A DNA stretch of 64,000 bases from contig JAANBB010000045.1 in assembly GCA_014621425.1 (NCBI GenBank), forward strand, positions 62,001 to 126,000, given 5' to 3'. The position numbers and the translations under genes are program-made. Numbering within the stretch: position 1 is the stretch's first letter; every line of letters starts with the position of its first letter. Shown in pieces: positions 53,701-64,000 of the stretch. This DNA is from Cylindrodendrum hubeiense. Lineage: Eukaryota > Ascomycota > Sordariomycetes > Hypocreales > Nectriaceae. The notes below the pieces were generated by a model. It ran no database searches and was not told the DNA's origin. It was given only the letters and a program-made list of their open reading frames with translations.

Positions 53701-55458
53701 CTCAACCTTGTCGGCGACTCGTTGTTTGACATATCTACCAAATGTGCGAAGCGCGCTGAGAGTGTTGAGGCGATTCCAGACAAGTGCCTTGAAGTCTTCC
53801 GCCTGTTTCTCCTTATTTACCTCGATTTGTATGGGCGAAGAAACCTCAGTGACCTTGGGAAGAACAGTTTGCCGACCGGTGAAAACTATTGAGACCCTCA
53901 AGTTTTCTTCTCTAATAATCTCCAGGAACTCTGTGAACGAAGATAGGGAATCCAGCTCGTCCAGCCCATCCAGCATAACGAAGAGTCGATTCTTGGAGTC
54001 TTTGTGAAAAGCGGGAGCGAGAAGTTTCCGTACTATGTCCTGCCATTTGTCAAGATCAATGGCAACCTCATCTTTGAGATATTCGGTATTTATGAGCTCG
54101 CAGATAGGAGCATTCTGTTCCACCACCTGGTTGATAATTGTGACAACGGCGGCGATGAATGAAGAAAGGCTGTCGCTTTGCTCTCGGAAGTAGAAATGAG
54201 CTGCGCACGTCTGCTTCGAGGCATCCTGTTCCGCCTCCTTCAGCAATCTTTCATAAACCGTCGCACCAACGTGGCTCTTCCCTGACCCCGGATCACCCGT
54301 AATAGCCAGCAGACGTTGTGTCCCAGCTTCTTGGCCGAACCACTCGTCCCATTCGGGCTCTGAGAAAACCCAGTTGCATGTGTCGGCCACGATCGTCTCC
54401 TTTAGGATATGATACTCATGGTCTTCGTTTTTCACCGTCAAGAGTACATTGCGGATCCTTTTCGCCGAAGCCGGTTTGAGTTGATCAGCAGCCGAGACCT
54501 TGCTCCGCTGCTCCTTGTTCCGGTTCTTCTTTTCCTCTTCAAAGGCTTTCAGCAACTTGGCCATGTCTGTGCGGATGGTCTCAGTCGTGTCTCGGATTGT
54601 GCCCATGACCTCCATTTGCTGCTCCAGCATGGCGATATGGGACTTTTGGTTGGTTTGCAGCTCCTTGGTCATGCTCTGGAGCTCTTCGGTGTTGCCAAGA
54701 ATTGCAAACTCCGTAGCGCTCTGCAGGCGAGCCAGCTTTAGATCCATGTTCTTCCTGGCACCTCCCAGGTCGCCGTCCTCGCCCTGGAGCAGGTTTGAGA
54801 TCCATTTTTCTGGTGAAACGTCAGCATTTCACCTGAAATTATTGTACATGTCATGACTCACTAAATCGACCGAGTTCAATGTACTTGTGTGCAAAACCGC
54901 ACATAGTCAAAAAAGACGTGAAGACATCCATCAAACAGTTCTCGTAGGCTTTGTATTTTGGCAATCTTGTCTCCAAAATAACAATGCGCTGCAGGAAACT
55001 GTTCATGTCCTCGAAAAAGACAACCACAATGTCATAATCAGCCGAGACTTGTCGGCAGGCCTAATAGCCGATTAAAATACGTTGCATTTCGGAGACAGAG
55101 AGATACTTGCGGTGAGCATGTAGGTGACAGCAGTGCCGATAGCAGCAGCCGGAGGGAATGCTGGAGTGGCGGCCGAGATGAGCTGCTGAGCGCCCTTCTC
55201 GAGGTAGTCCAGGTTCGTGGCGAAGAGCGTCCGCAGTTTGTCCACCTTCTTCTCATTATGGCGAAACTTGTGGAAATTGTTCATCTCCTTGGTACCCTTG
55301 GCAATCATGGCGTCAACATTTTCGTACTTTTGTTCGAGATCAAATCCCACAATGCCCTTGTAGCTTTTTAAAGCCTCCTTCCACAGGTCAGCCACATCGC
55401 GATTGTCACTCTTCAGATCCTCGGCAAGGCCTGGCGGGATTTCAGTCCCAGAAGCCAT
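50756..55458 (-). CDS. NACHT-TPR NLR-like protein with C-terminal ZZ-like finger
   Basis: Exons 55458-55111, 55060-54862, 54809-53688, 53638-52623 and 52573-50756 join in phase to 1,500 residues. An N-terminal helical fungal STAND effector-like domain (about 1-185, with ACRQVSADYDIVVVFFEDMN) resembles the Goodbye-type domains. A coiled-coil linker follows (about 230-290). The NTPase core has a P-loop GDPGSGKS (354-361) and Walker B LFVMLDGLDELD (about 458-469), as in NACHT proteins. The long middle (about 800-1200) is made of helical TPR-like repeats. After an acidic S/G/E/D-rich linker, residues 1394-1450 place Cys at 1394, 1398, 1415, 1418, 1423, 1426 and 1446 and His at 1450, like a ZZ-type zinc finger. 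Such proteins act in fungal non-self recognition and cell death. Intron 1 appears to use a GC donor. Others are 49-52 bases. Confidence 0.85.
55061..55110 (-). other. GC-AG intron in NLR-like gene
   Basis: The only join that keeps the frame and restores a smooth domain (YMLT then ACRQVSADYD) uses GCAAGT as donor and TTAG as acceptor, a 50-base intron of the rare GC-AG class. All other introns of this gene have GT donors. Confidence 0.6.
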
Positions 55459-58193
55459 GGCGAGCTGCTTGCTGGTCTGTTGTGTTATCTGGGGTATTGC
55501 AGGGCCGTAAGTTGCAGCAATTATTCGTTAGAGGGATTTAGTTGCTCGTATTTCAAGGCGCAATGGGGCCCTGGAGAGGTAGTTATACGACGATTGCGCG
55601 TGTTGCGGAAATCGGCATCTGCGGGGTCAGCCTTAAACTTGTCCAGGAACGGCGCCAGCGCCACTAAAGGGGTGTTTACGGCCTCTTGATTGGAGAGGCA
55701 CGACGAACATGGCGAGAAGCTGAACTCGATCCCCGCCCCCCTGCAGGTTTAGCGACAACTGATACTCAACGCCGGCCAGTCCCTTTGCTCTGCTGATAGG
55801 GTTAATGCTTCGGTTAAGCAGCTTACGCCCAACAGAAATCAGCTGTTCCACAACACCAGGATATCATACTCAGACTTGGTCAACAACAGGCCACATAGTT
55901 TAGGCATCTACAGAAGGTTGGAACCATGCCGGTGAATGAACGGCTTGGCGTCATGAACCCGGTCACCTGCGCTCCAAACTCATGGTTGCAGAGACACTCA
56001 TTGATCGACCGTTGCCGAGCATCCGAATGATTCTTGCCCCAAGAACAGACAGACCCCGCAATAGTCACAAGGGGGTGATAGAAATATGACAGAGCGGGGT
56101 TTGAGCACCATTTTCTGTCTTATTTCCATTTAATAACAATGTCCAAAGTCCTTTTCATCAGGGCGCTAATAGCGTGGATCTTGACAGCCCACACGCACCC
56201 TGCAACATCAGGTCGACTTGTCAACCACAAGCATTTATCCAGCACCAAACAAAGTCATTATCACCCCATGAGATATAGGGCGCGAATTAATACTGCGAAT
56301 ATAATCACGATGACTCACCTTCCTTTGTGGACATTATTTGATCCCCAGTCCGGAATAGGTGGAGGATGTATGGACTGTCACGTGATTACTCGTGGAATTC
56401 GGCATCAAAATACTGATTGACAATGAGATAGCGGCAAAGATAAGTAATTATCACGCGCTAGTACAGCTGGGTTGTTGGTTTTTATGATCTACTGATCTGC
56501 AACGCGATCTTTCATCCGTGCGGAGGCTCTGTGATCCATAGTTGTCCGCAGAGTTGGCAAGCGCGTTGTCAGATAATCTCACCTGGATACATTCGCTGTT
56601 CTTCATTCTCTACAATGTCAATAATTGGAGCATTCATAAAGTAGCGTCTATGGTTCTTCATTGTAAACCCCAGTACGAGATCTTCATGAATGGTTACATG
56701 AGAGCTGGTGCAGTCCATCCTAGCTACCCTATACACGAGCTGCTACTCCACTTGAAGATGGATTTCATTGTAATTTAACACCATAACCTGTGTCTATCTT
56801 AGCTAGAGAGCTCTGGTATTTACTCTCAAACAACTCGGTCTGGTAAATACAATCTACAGAGTCTAGAGCAATATTGCGATGTACTTGGGCTGAGAAACAG
56901 CAGTAGTTGACGTTGTGAATAAAACAAAGAATTCCAACGACACCAATTAGAAACGGGCTGTTTAAAAACATGTTCATGAGGGTACTATTTTTATCACTGA
57001 TATAAGCTTAAGTGCTATAAATCATTAACACTGGCACTTTGATTACATCTCCTGGTGGTTACCATTAGTGGCATCAACACTGTACCCCAGGTAAAAAAAA
57101 ATTGCAATTTCACGGAACAAGTTTTTCGCAAAAACCTCAAGACCTTTAACGATATCGGGCCTTCTGCAATTCGGTGTGATACCTTGTTGTGTGTTCCTGC
57201 TGAGCAATCATTCAGGCGTGTTCCGGTCTATCCGAAACGGCGCAGAATGAAGCCATCATGTCTATAAATAGTTTAGAGATAGAGATGATTACCCACTACC
57301 CTCGTGGGAAAGGAGCGCCAAGACATGCGCAGCAGACGTATACGCGGAGAAGACGGGCACATCGGAAGAAGCCATGATGAAAGGAGCATTAACCTCACGT
57401 GTGGCTGGAATTCTGCCTTGGACTCATGCTCGTGCCCTGGACGATTGTGAGTCTGCCTTGGATTCTCGCTTGAGTGCATCTCTGCATCTCTGCTTTGCCT
57501 CGCTGCACGGACGATGGGCCATGAATGGCCATGGGTCTAGACTGCAGAGTGAGGCGATACGAGACGAAGGTGCAACACACCGGGACCACGATGGACCACA
57601 ATTGTACCGTGCTCCGTCGCTTTGGGATGATTTTGGATGATTTTAGATGACTCTTTATGAACACTTGGGCGTTTCCGGCAAAGCTCGAGCTATCATTTGT
57701 GGGTCGAGGGATTGTTTTGAGTTCGTGCTCATCTCCAATTCCCACGGCGGCGTCAAGGCGTCGACCTCGCTTTCGCATCCGTCCATGATTGGCCAGCCCT
57801 GTGTGGCCAGACTCCCTTGCCTGCGTTCCATGATTCCGCCAGGCTGTGCCAGTTTTTCCCACCCCTAAACACCGTAATTGCAACGAGAGCGCCGTGTCTA
57901 AGCCTTCGGACATTCGTCATTAAGGAAGCCGTCGTTGCGGTGCGCTTTGTACAAATTCGCGCGTCACGCTCGGTATCGCCATTTCAGAGACGCACCCGCA
58001 ATTCTAGGCCTCCTCGCTGTTCTTCGCCCTATCGTCGCCCTATCCCTATCCGCCCTCCTCGCGACACCCCGGTCGCCTCGGTCTCGGTCTCGGTATTTGC
58101 CCTTGGCGGTTGTCGTGCTCTCCTTGGCTGTTGCGCGTCGTCGCGTGGCCCGTTCGATCAGTGCCGGCATTGATCCCCCGCAGAACGACAGCG
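55459..58193. other. Long intergenic region
   Basis: About 2.7 kb with no supportable gene. The part at 56400-57280 is AT-rich. A 93-codon ORF at 56139-56420 begins with a hydrophobic stretch (MSKVLFIRALIAWILTA) but has no other support. The part before 58193 is C/T-rich and probably the leader of the next gene, which explains the ORFs there (57935-58318 and the minus-strand 57395-57913). Confidence 0.5.
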
Positions 58194-59630
58194 ATGCCTC
58201 GCCTGGGCTACAAGAAATCCCGACGGGGCTGCCAGCGCTGCAAGCAGAGACGTGTCAAGGTAATCGCCGGCGCGGGGGCATAACGCGGGTGCATCTCACT
58301 AAAATCTCATCAGTGTGACGAGAACCGGCCATGCTCGGCCTGCACCAGGCACGGCCTGGAATGCTCCTACGTGGAGCAGAGCCCTTCCAATGCCGGGGGA
58401 TCGGCAAGGAGCGTCTCCCTGACCCCGAGTGACTCAACAGCTTCGGTAGCCATGCTGCCACAGGTACGTGGAACCTACGTGGAACCGTGGGCAGGACATG
58501 CATCATGACATCACGACGAATCATGCTCACTCATACTCACCAATCATCCGTAGGACACCATTCACTCTGCAACAAGCCCGCTGGATCTGGCGCAGCACTC
58601 ACTCCTCAACAGTCACGCCCCAGCCGCGGCAGTTCAAACCCCCCCTGATCACGGCTGGGGCAGCACCAACAACGCCGCTGACCAGTTCCCGTATTTTGAT
58701 AAGTTTGTGACTGGTCCGGGATCTACCGACCAGAGCCCATGGCTTACCGATCTGGAACTTATGCACCACTACACATCATCCACCTTCCTGACTCTCCCTC
58801 GCGCCGCCGACCTCCAGCAGATATGGCAGATTGAGATCCCGAGGCTGGCCATGTCCCATGCATTTCTCCTGCACCAAATCTTGGCCATCTCAGCACACCA
58901 CCAGAGCCAATTTCAGCCAGATCGATATGGCCACTACTCGATTTGCGCATCACTACATCAAAACGAGACTATTGCTGGTCTCCGGACCGCTCTCGCGCAA
59001 GTCACTGAGGAAACATGCCCTGAAGTGTTTGTCGCAGCGTCCATGCTCTCTATCTGCGCCTTTGCATCCTTCTCCAGCTATGGAGGCGTCAGTGAAAAGC
59101 CTCATATTGATGATCTGATCGACGTCTTCCAGCTCACTCGGGGCATGAGCAAGATCCTCAACTCATATAATGATGTACTACACCAGAGCAAACTAAGGGA
59201 GTTATTTCTGAAAGAAGACAGCTGCGGGCCGGCGCCGCTTCTTGCTGCCGTGATTGAGCAGCTGCATCATTTAAAGATACCCGAGACGGTTCACCATACA
59301 GCCGCCTCCATCTTCCACCAATCAATTTCCGAAGTCATTACTTGGGTCGAAAACGCAGTCTTTAGCACTTCCTCACCCGAACTCCGAGTGTGCGTGAGCT
59401 TTCCCATATGCCTAACGGAGGAGTTTATGGATCTACTTCGGCAGCACCACCCTGTTGCATTAACAATTGTCGCCTACTATTGTGTGGTTTTGCACTATGC
59501 AGGCTTAAATCACTGGTTTTTATGTGGGTGGGGTAGAAGCATTATCGAGGACATCGTTGCCAACATGGATCCGAGTTGGAGGAACGTCTTGGAATGGCCA
59601 TTAGCGGTAATAGAGAATGGCCTTCAATGA
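58194..59630 (+). CDS. Zn2Cys6 transcription factor C
   Basis: Exons 58194-58259, 58314-58463 and 58554-59630 join in phase (introns 54 and 90 bases) to 430 residues. The binuclear zinc cluster is split by the first intron: GCQRCKQRRVK from exon 1 and CDENRPCSACTRHGLEC from exon 2, at about residues 12-39, with all six cysteines present. A short S/T-rich linker follows, then a helical region of about 300 residues starting WLTDLELMHHYTSSTF, LPRAADLQQIWQIEIPRLA and HAFLLHQILAISAHH. This is the layout of the UPC2/sterol-regulator-like or C6 finger proteins of fungi, shorter than regulators A and B. It is unrelated to A and B beyond the cluster. Its targets are unknown and no clear partner genes lie beside it. 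Confidence 0.88.
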
Positions 59631-60128
59631 ATACAAATGAAACTCTCCACTTCAAACCATCTTCTTAATTATTGCAAGTGACACAGCATGCATGACGCAC
59701 GGAGGGACAACCCTGCGATCTCAAGATGCATCTGTCTGCAGCCTGAGGTTGCAGGACCCGGCACTCAAAGGATACCCCGGGATTGAGCTGCCGCTGGACT
59801 CGTAGGACCCCTCGCAGTTTAGAAGCAAGAGATCATCGAACTTCTCTACACACAACTTTCATGACCGCACCATCTCTAGTATTCTTTATGTTTTGCTGTT
59901 TGTTTATTTCTCGCAATACTTCTAAAACCGCTGAATAATCGACTGACCCGGCCCGCGCTCATAAAATACAAAAGAAATCATAAAATGTCTAAACCTTATC
60001 CCCCCAAAACCCCTCAATCGCATTTTACACTAGAGCCATAGCGTTGGACCTAGAAGCAACGAGTCCTCTAGACTTGGTGGCATTGCCATGGTAGTTTCTA
60101 ACCCATGCCCGGCATCTGCACCAACTCT
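59631..60128. other. Convergent intergenic region
   Basis: 498 bases between the 3' ends of regulator C and the membrane-protein gene. Nothing coding is seen. Confidence 0.6.
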
Positions 60129-60778
60129 CTATGACGACTGTCGGTAAACTTGGAGAGTCGCTAATGATTCTTGGTCTTCCCTCTGGCCGGAAATCTTGTT
60201 GCCGCGAGTGGACTTGTGGTTGCGGAAGTGATACCAGTCCAAAACAGACAGGATGGCAGTGTAGTTTGCGAGGATGCTAAAACAAGATGTTAGTCGGGTT
60301 CTCGATTGCTGAAGTCACCGTGTGGACATACTTTAGAATGCCGGCGACGGCGACTACGACCCAGCCTAAAGTGCAGCTCGTTCCCTCGCAGCCATTCTTC
60401 TTAAGGTTGGCTTGAAGCGTCATAAATGCAACCGCTCCCCAGAACACAACCTCCAACGAATTGAGGATCGCACAGGCCTTCAAGCTTGCCCATCGGTTGA
60501 GTGCGTCAACATGCTCGGTGAGGAGCTGGTAAAAAATGATGATGAGAGATTTGGCACCCTGGGCTTGTCAGTATTTTGAATGAAGTCGAAATGCGAAGCT
60601 AGCTTACCATGCCGAGTCCGATGGTTGTGGACCGTCCGCGGGGTGCGTTCTTCATCAACATCCGGGCAGCCGACAGGCCAATCACAATGACGACAAAGAC
60701 GATCTGAACAAAGTGCATGGGCGTCTTGTATCTGGGCGCAAAGTAGGGCTCGAACTTCTTGAGTGATGCGAACGCCAT
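60129..60778 (-). CDS. Four-helix membrane protein (MARVEL-like)
   Basis: Exons 60778-60608, 60558-60332 and 60276-60129 join in phase (introns 49 and 55 bases) to 181 residues. Four hydrophobic segments are visible: FVQIVFVVIVIGLSAARML, SLIIIFYQLLTEH, ACAILNSLEVVFWGAVAF, and LGWVVVAVAGILNILANYTA continuing with ILSVLDW. This four-helix layout, with charged ends, suits the MARVEL-like fungal membrane proteins of unknown function. The hydrophilic C-terminus (HFRNHKSTRGNKISGQREDQ) should face the cytosol. Pairing of NGCEG and TSCTLG may give a luminal disulfide. The last intron donor is taken as GTATGT. An alternative of reading through it would give a tail (YVHTVTSAIENPTNILF) that is less like the family. 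Confidence 0.7.
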
Positions 60779-61898
60779 CTTGGAGATTGGAGATCGGAGA
60801 TTGGAGATTGAAGGTTGGAAAGCGTTGATGTTTGTTGTGTTGGTGGATAGAATGAGATGTCGAGTCGATGGTGAGTTGGATGATGAAAAGCCCAATAATC
60901 ATGTTCTTTGCGACAGTTTATATGGCAAGACGATATCAGACATGAAGCTGATCAATCTATTTTAACGCCGTCTAAACAGAAAGCGAAACTCTGCCATAGC
61001 CTTCACACTAGCCCCGGAAAACTGCGGTTTGGACTTCAAGCGCACACTTGCGACAGCCCGGATGTCCGCCGGGACGATGCATTGAAACAAGATCTGCGTC
61101 ACAGCCTCAAATGGCAAGCGTTTCCCAGCCAGAACTCCATGATAGGGTTTAATAAGGTTGGGCGTAGCGAATTGCGTCCCTGCTCATGTAGGCCCGAGTT
61201 CACTGTGCTGCAGCAACCAAGATTAAAGGTGGGGAGCATGTCGCTCTCGCTTTCGGCTTCGCGCCCGTTCTCGGTGCCGGTCCCAGCGGAACAATGGGTG
61301 GACCTCCCCCTAGCCTGAGACGCATGCTCAACGATGCGCCGTAGGCCACTCCGGGGGCGTTGGCAAGCCATCCAACGTGTCAGGACCTTTTGAGGTGCTC
61401 AGCCTCAGTTGCGACGAAGCTGGAATATTAAGTCCCTGGCTCTCTGCAATTTCAACGAACCCGGATTTGCAGCTTGATGCGGTGTACCGTTGTCTCCCGA
61501 TTTTGTCGTCTGATGTCCTGGGCGCGCTCAAGCATTGCCAATGCGTAGCGTTGCACACGGGCCCTCGTACGGATCAGTTCCAAGCACCTGGGCACACGAG
61601 ATAGCGTATTGATCTACACTAAGTATAGACCCATGACGACGCGCTAGGACGGCAGATGGCAAATCAGCAGCTCAGAGCAGAGTACGGAAAGATTAAATGC
61701 CTAACGCATGCACCTTGAGCTGAAGAAGCTCTGTTTCCCCGTTCTTCTTACCTTCCTGATCCTCTCAACACCTTTTACAATCGTGTAACCGTTTCTTCCC
61801 ACCCTTTTACTTCATACTGCCGATACTCGGCCACCGCAAAGGTAAGCTTATTGCCATCCCTGGCACGACTGAGGATCTAACCATGTAACGCAGACATA
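60779..61898. other. Intergenic region, two divergent promoters
   Basis: About 1.1 kb between divergent genes. No coding signal is seen. A run of closely related 10-12-base units (GGAGATTGGAGATCGGAGATTGG) lies just upstream of the membrane-protein ATG, at about 60782-60806, in its leader. Confidence 0.5.
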
Positions 61899-62775
61899 AT
61901 GCAGCGTTCCAACCGAAACGAGATTCCCCAGACACCGAGCGATTGGGTTGTATCGCCGATGCCCTCAGAAGCGTCGACTCTCTCGACAGACACATATTGC
62001 ACCGTGTCTCCTCCTCCCTACACGCCCACAGATGCCACGTCACTGGCATCGCGATGCGCCGACGAGAAAGATCGCCCCGAGCATGTTGGAGGAATCCGCC
62101 CCGACGAGAGCATAAGCCAAGTGAATGCGAATAGGTTCAACCGATACAACACAGCAGCCGACGATGGATCATCACTACCAGAGGTAGTCTACAGCGATCT
62201 ACCTGAGGTGGTTCCGAGCGTATTGCCCGAGGTGACATCGAGCACACTCCCACAAGCAGCCCATAGCGACTTGCCCCAAGTGGTCAGCGGCCCAGACTTG
62301 CCGTTGGTACACAGTTCGTTACCCGAGGCAACGACGGGTCTGGTGGTTACCGCAAACAATCAGGAGGTGATGACAATGGAATCGTCCCAGACAACCGTCA
62401 CACCTCTGCATCTACTAGGAGACCAGTCTGAATTTATCGACTGTCCCTTTTGTGAAAAGCAAACGAAAACAAGAGTCAAGAAGAAGCCGTCCAATGCAAC
62501 ACAGTAAGCAGGCTTGAAGCTTCAGATAGAGTCATTGTTAACATGATTCTAGCATCCAAGCCGTTATCCTTCTGCTTACCACGGTGTGCGGAGTGGTGGC
62601 GCCGTACATTAAGTCTTGGTCATTCGACATTGAGCAATATTGCGTTCAATGCAGCAACAGGATCACTCACCGACCGCAAGGCAAAGAACTTTACGTTTGC
62701 AAACAACCCGCCTCGGTCCGGGAAGTTTCCAAATATGCCGTGGCGAGCTTGGATTCAGTTAAAGTCCAATCATGA
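61899..62775 (+). CDS. LITAF-domain protein with proline-rich repeats
   Basis: Exons 61899-62503 and 62553-62775 join through a 49-base intron to 275 residues. The C-terminal 75 residues look like a LITAF-type zinc domain: the first knuckle IDCPFCEKQTKTRV, a hydrophobic membrane-insertion helix (IQAVILLLTTVCGVVAPYI), then the second knuckle YCVQCSNRI. LITAF proteins sit on late endosome or vacuole membranes as monotopic proteins. The N-terminal 200 residues are S/T/P-rich, with a PPPY motif (SPPPYTPTD) that could bind WW domains of HECT ligases, as in animal LITAF. In its middle is an array of short repeats of the type LPEVVxSx. The spacer between the knuckles is longer than I would expect for an animal LITAF. 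Confidence 0.75.
62100..62350 (+). repeat. Degenerate tandem repeat (LPEVV.S unit) in LITAF gene
   Basis: The DNA in this part encodes about seven successive units resembling LPEVVYSD, LPEVVPSV, LPEVTSST, LPQAAHSD, LPQVVSGP, LPLVHSS and LPEATTG. Each unit is about 24 bases. The units are diverged, so this is an old repeat, not a microsatellite. Confidence 0.6.
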
Positions 62776-63413
62776 GGATTTCAATCTTTACTATCTGGGG
62801 TTTCGGTAATCGAGCGACTTGGAGGTCAAACTCAGGATTGCATTATGCTGGAGAAAATTTACTTGGTGTTTGGGTTGATTTATGTCGGCGCTGGAGAGTT
62901 CGGTTGGTTTCGTGTTTGGAGCAGGATGTCATATAAATAATAGCGAGGCGCGGCCAAAACATGGAGACAAGGGTTAGAGGTGGATGGCGGTGTCCAATTA
63001 TTGCATATAGGTTCAGGGAAGGGAACCAGGTCTGAGACGACAGGTATTTCTGAGAGCCACATTTCTAACGAGGTGGATATATGTGACGAACAAGTCACAC
63101 CACTTTCGATTAGAATATCCTACCTTTTCGGGTGCCTAACATAGGTTATTTCTTTATTCTTGTTAGATAATATATGCTCAACTGAACATAACCCCATGCC
63201 CTGATTGATCAGGTAATTGCTCTCTAACCAGGCCCTGTCCTCTATAACCAATCATCTAGTCGCCACAGCTCTCTATATTTATTACAATTTGGCCAACACA
63301 AAGAGAGATAAATCCAATCAAGGTTATTGCTTGCACTTGGTAGTAGTGGTAGCTCGGATCAGCTGGATGCGGATGATTCTGGCTTGCTCATCTTCGAGAA
63401 CATCGACCCAGAG
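62776..63413. other. Convergent intergenic region
   Basis: 638 bases between the LITAF gene and the transporter 3' end. AT-rich; nothing coding is seen. Confidence 0.6.
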
Positions 63414-64000
63414 TTACAGCTTACGCTCCCTAATAAGCAAAGCGGCGATAAGTGCAAGGAAGGAAAAGATAATGGAGATTCCTAATTAGGTTAGTAAAGA
63501 TACCAAATCAGCACAATGGAGTCTACTTACCGTGGCTGTATTCAATTCCCTTCACATAGCCCTCAACCAAGACCTCAGCGACCTTCTTGGGTGCCTCGTC
63601 AATGAAAGTGACACTCTCGGTTGCTTTTTTGATGACCTATGTCGAGTCAGTTGTGATATTCTTAAAATGAAACACAAAATCTTGGCTACTTACCTCGTCA
63701 ATCAAAGACTTGTTCATGCCTTGCTTTGCCAATTTAACCTGGACGACCCGTCTCAGGATGACTTGCGTACTGGCACTTGAAGCCGCCAAGCCCACAATGC
63801 AGCCTATTGTGCCGGTGAGGTAGAGTCCTGATGCAGCCACAGCTTTGTCTCCTGGGTTAATAGCTGACTGCAGCGCAATAAATACGGCACTCTGCGCGAT
63901 GCCAGTACCCATGCCACTTTTGAATTGAGTTAGCGTCTTTCCTTCGAAGCCAGAGGAATCTCTTACCCAGGGATAACGTAGAGTGACTCTGCCCATCCAG
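63414..64000 (-). CDS. MFS transporter, 3' part (truncated by window edge)
   Basis: Four exon segments (64000-63967, 63916-63694, 63636-63531, 63481-63414) join in phase through introns of 50, 57 and 50 bases. They give about 143 C-terminal residues. GWAESLYVIPG, GMGTGIAQSAVFIALQSAI and SGLYLTGTIGCIVGLAASSA are the late helices of drug:H+ antiporter-type MFS proteins of the DHA2 group, with the long inter-helix loop (STQVILRRVVQVKLAKQGMN and ATESVTFIDEAPKKVAEVLV). The final helix is GISIIFSFLALIAALLI, ending RERKL. The substrate is not determined. The N-terminal part and the start lie beyond the right edge. Confidence 0.8.

Noticed and set aside
56139..56420. 93-codon ORF with a signal-peptide-like start
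   Set aside because: Only the first 17 residues look like a leader. The rest has no cysteine pattern, repeat or domain, and no promoter signal was seen. Not strong enough to call.
57395..57913. 172-codon open frame on the minus strand
   Set aside because: No recognisable domain and it overlaps the probable leader region of regulator C.
57935..58318. 127-codon open frame on the plus strand
   Set aside because: It overlaps the start of regulator C in another frame. The R/A/L-rich translation is what C/T-rich leader DNA gives.

Overview
The window reads as nuclear DNA of a filamentous ascomycete (Pezizomycotina). Most genes are split by short introns of about 49-98 bases with GT...AG ends and CTAAC/CTGAC-like branch sites. 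The gene families are typical of these fungi: a siderophore-iron MFS transporter, Zn2Cys6 regulators, an HsbA-type wall protein and a NACHT-TPR NLR-like protein. I cannot name the species. Exon joins below were made by eye and checked for reading phase. No tRNA, rRNA or CRISPR array was seen.

Layout. 0-10 kb: a GNAT acetyltransferase, a siderophore transporter, and two genes of unknown function, one with a doubtful 5' end. 10-22 kb: an accessory stretch of oxidative genes (tandem SnoaL-like protein, 2-oxoglutarate/Fe(II) oxygenase, GMC oxidoreductase, cytochrome P450), separated by long non-coding gaps and by the decayed remains of at least one MFS transporter.

22.4-40.8 kb is the most coherent block. 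In order it holds a quinone-oxidoreductase-like MDR enzyme, a cupin, a DIM6/NTAB-type flavin reductase, Zn2Cys6 regulator A, a YCII-like small protein, Zn2Cys6 regulator B (a paralogue of A), an NmrA-like reductase, an ACMSD/2,3-dihydroxybenzoate-decarboxylase-type amidohydrolase, an FAH-family hydrolase, a type I extradiol ring-cleavage dioxygenase and a salicylate-hydroxylase-type FAD monooxygenase. Hydroxylation, meta ring cleavage, decarboxylation and hydrolysis of the cleaved chain can all be assigned to members, so I read it as an aromatic-acid catabolic cluster using extradiol cleavage. This is unusual for fungi, which mostly use intradiol cleavage. The palindrome TCGGCCGA recurs in and near its non-coding regions, and TCGGG/TCCCG-type inverted repeats sit in two of its promoters.

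41-64 kb: a small possible dimeric alpha/beta-barrel protein, an ADP-ribosylglycohydrolase, a family 16 methyltransferase, a 57-residue cysteine-rich ORF, a five-exon DJ-1/PfpI protein, an HsbA-like secreted protein, a 1,500-residue NLR-like protein with a C-terminal ZZ-like zinc finger, a third Zn2Cys6 regulator, a four-helix membrane protein, a LITAF-domain protein with proline-rich repeats, and the 3' part of an MFS transporter that runs off the right edge.
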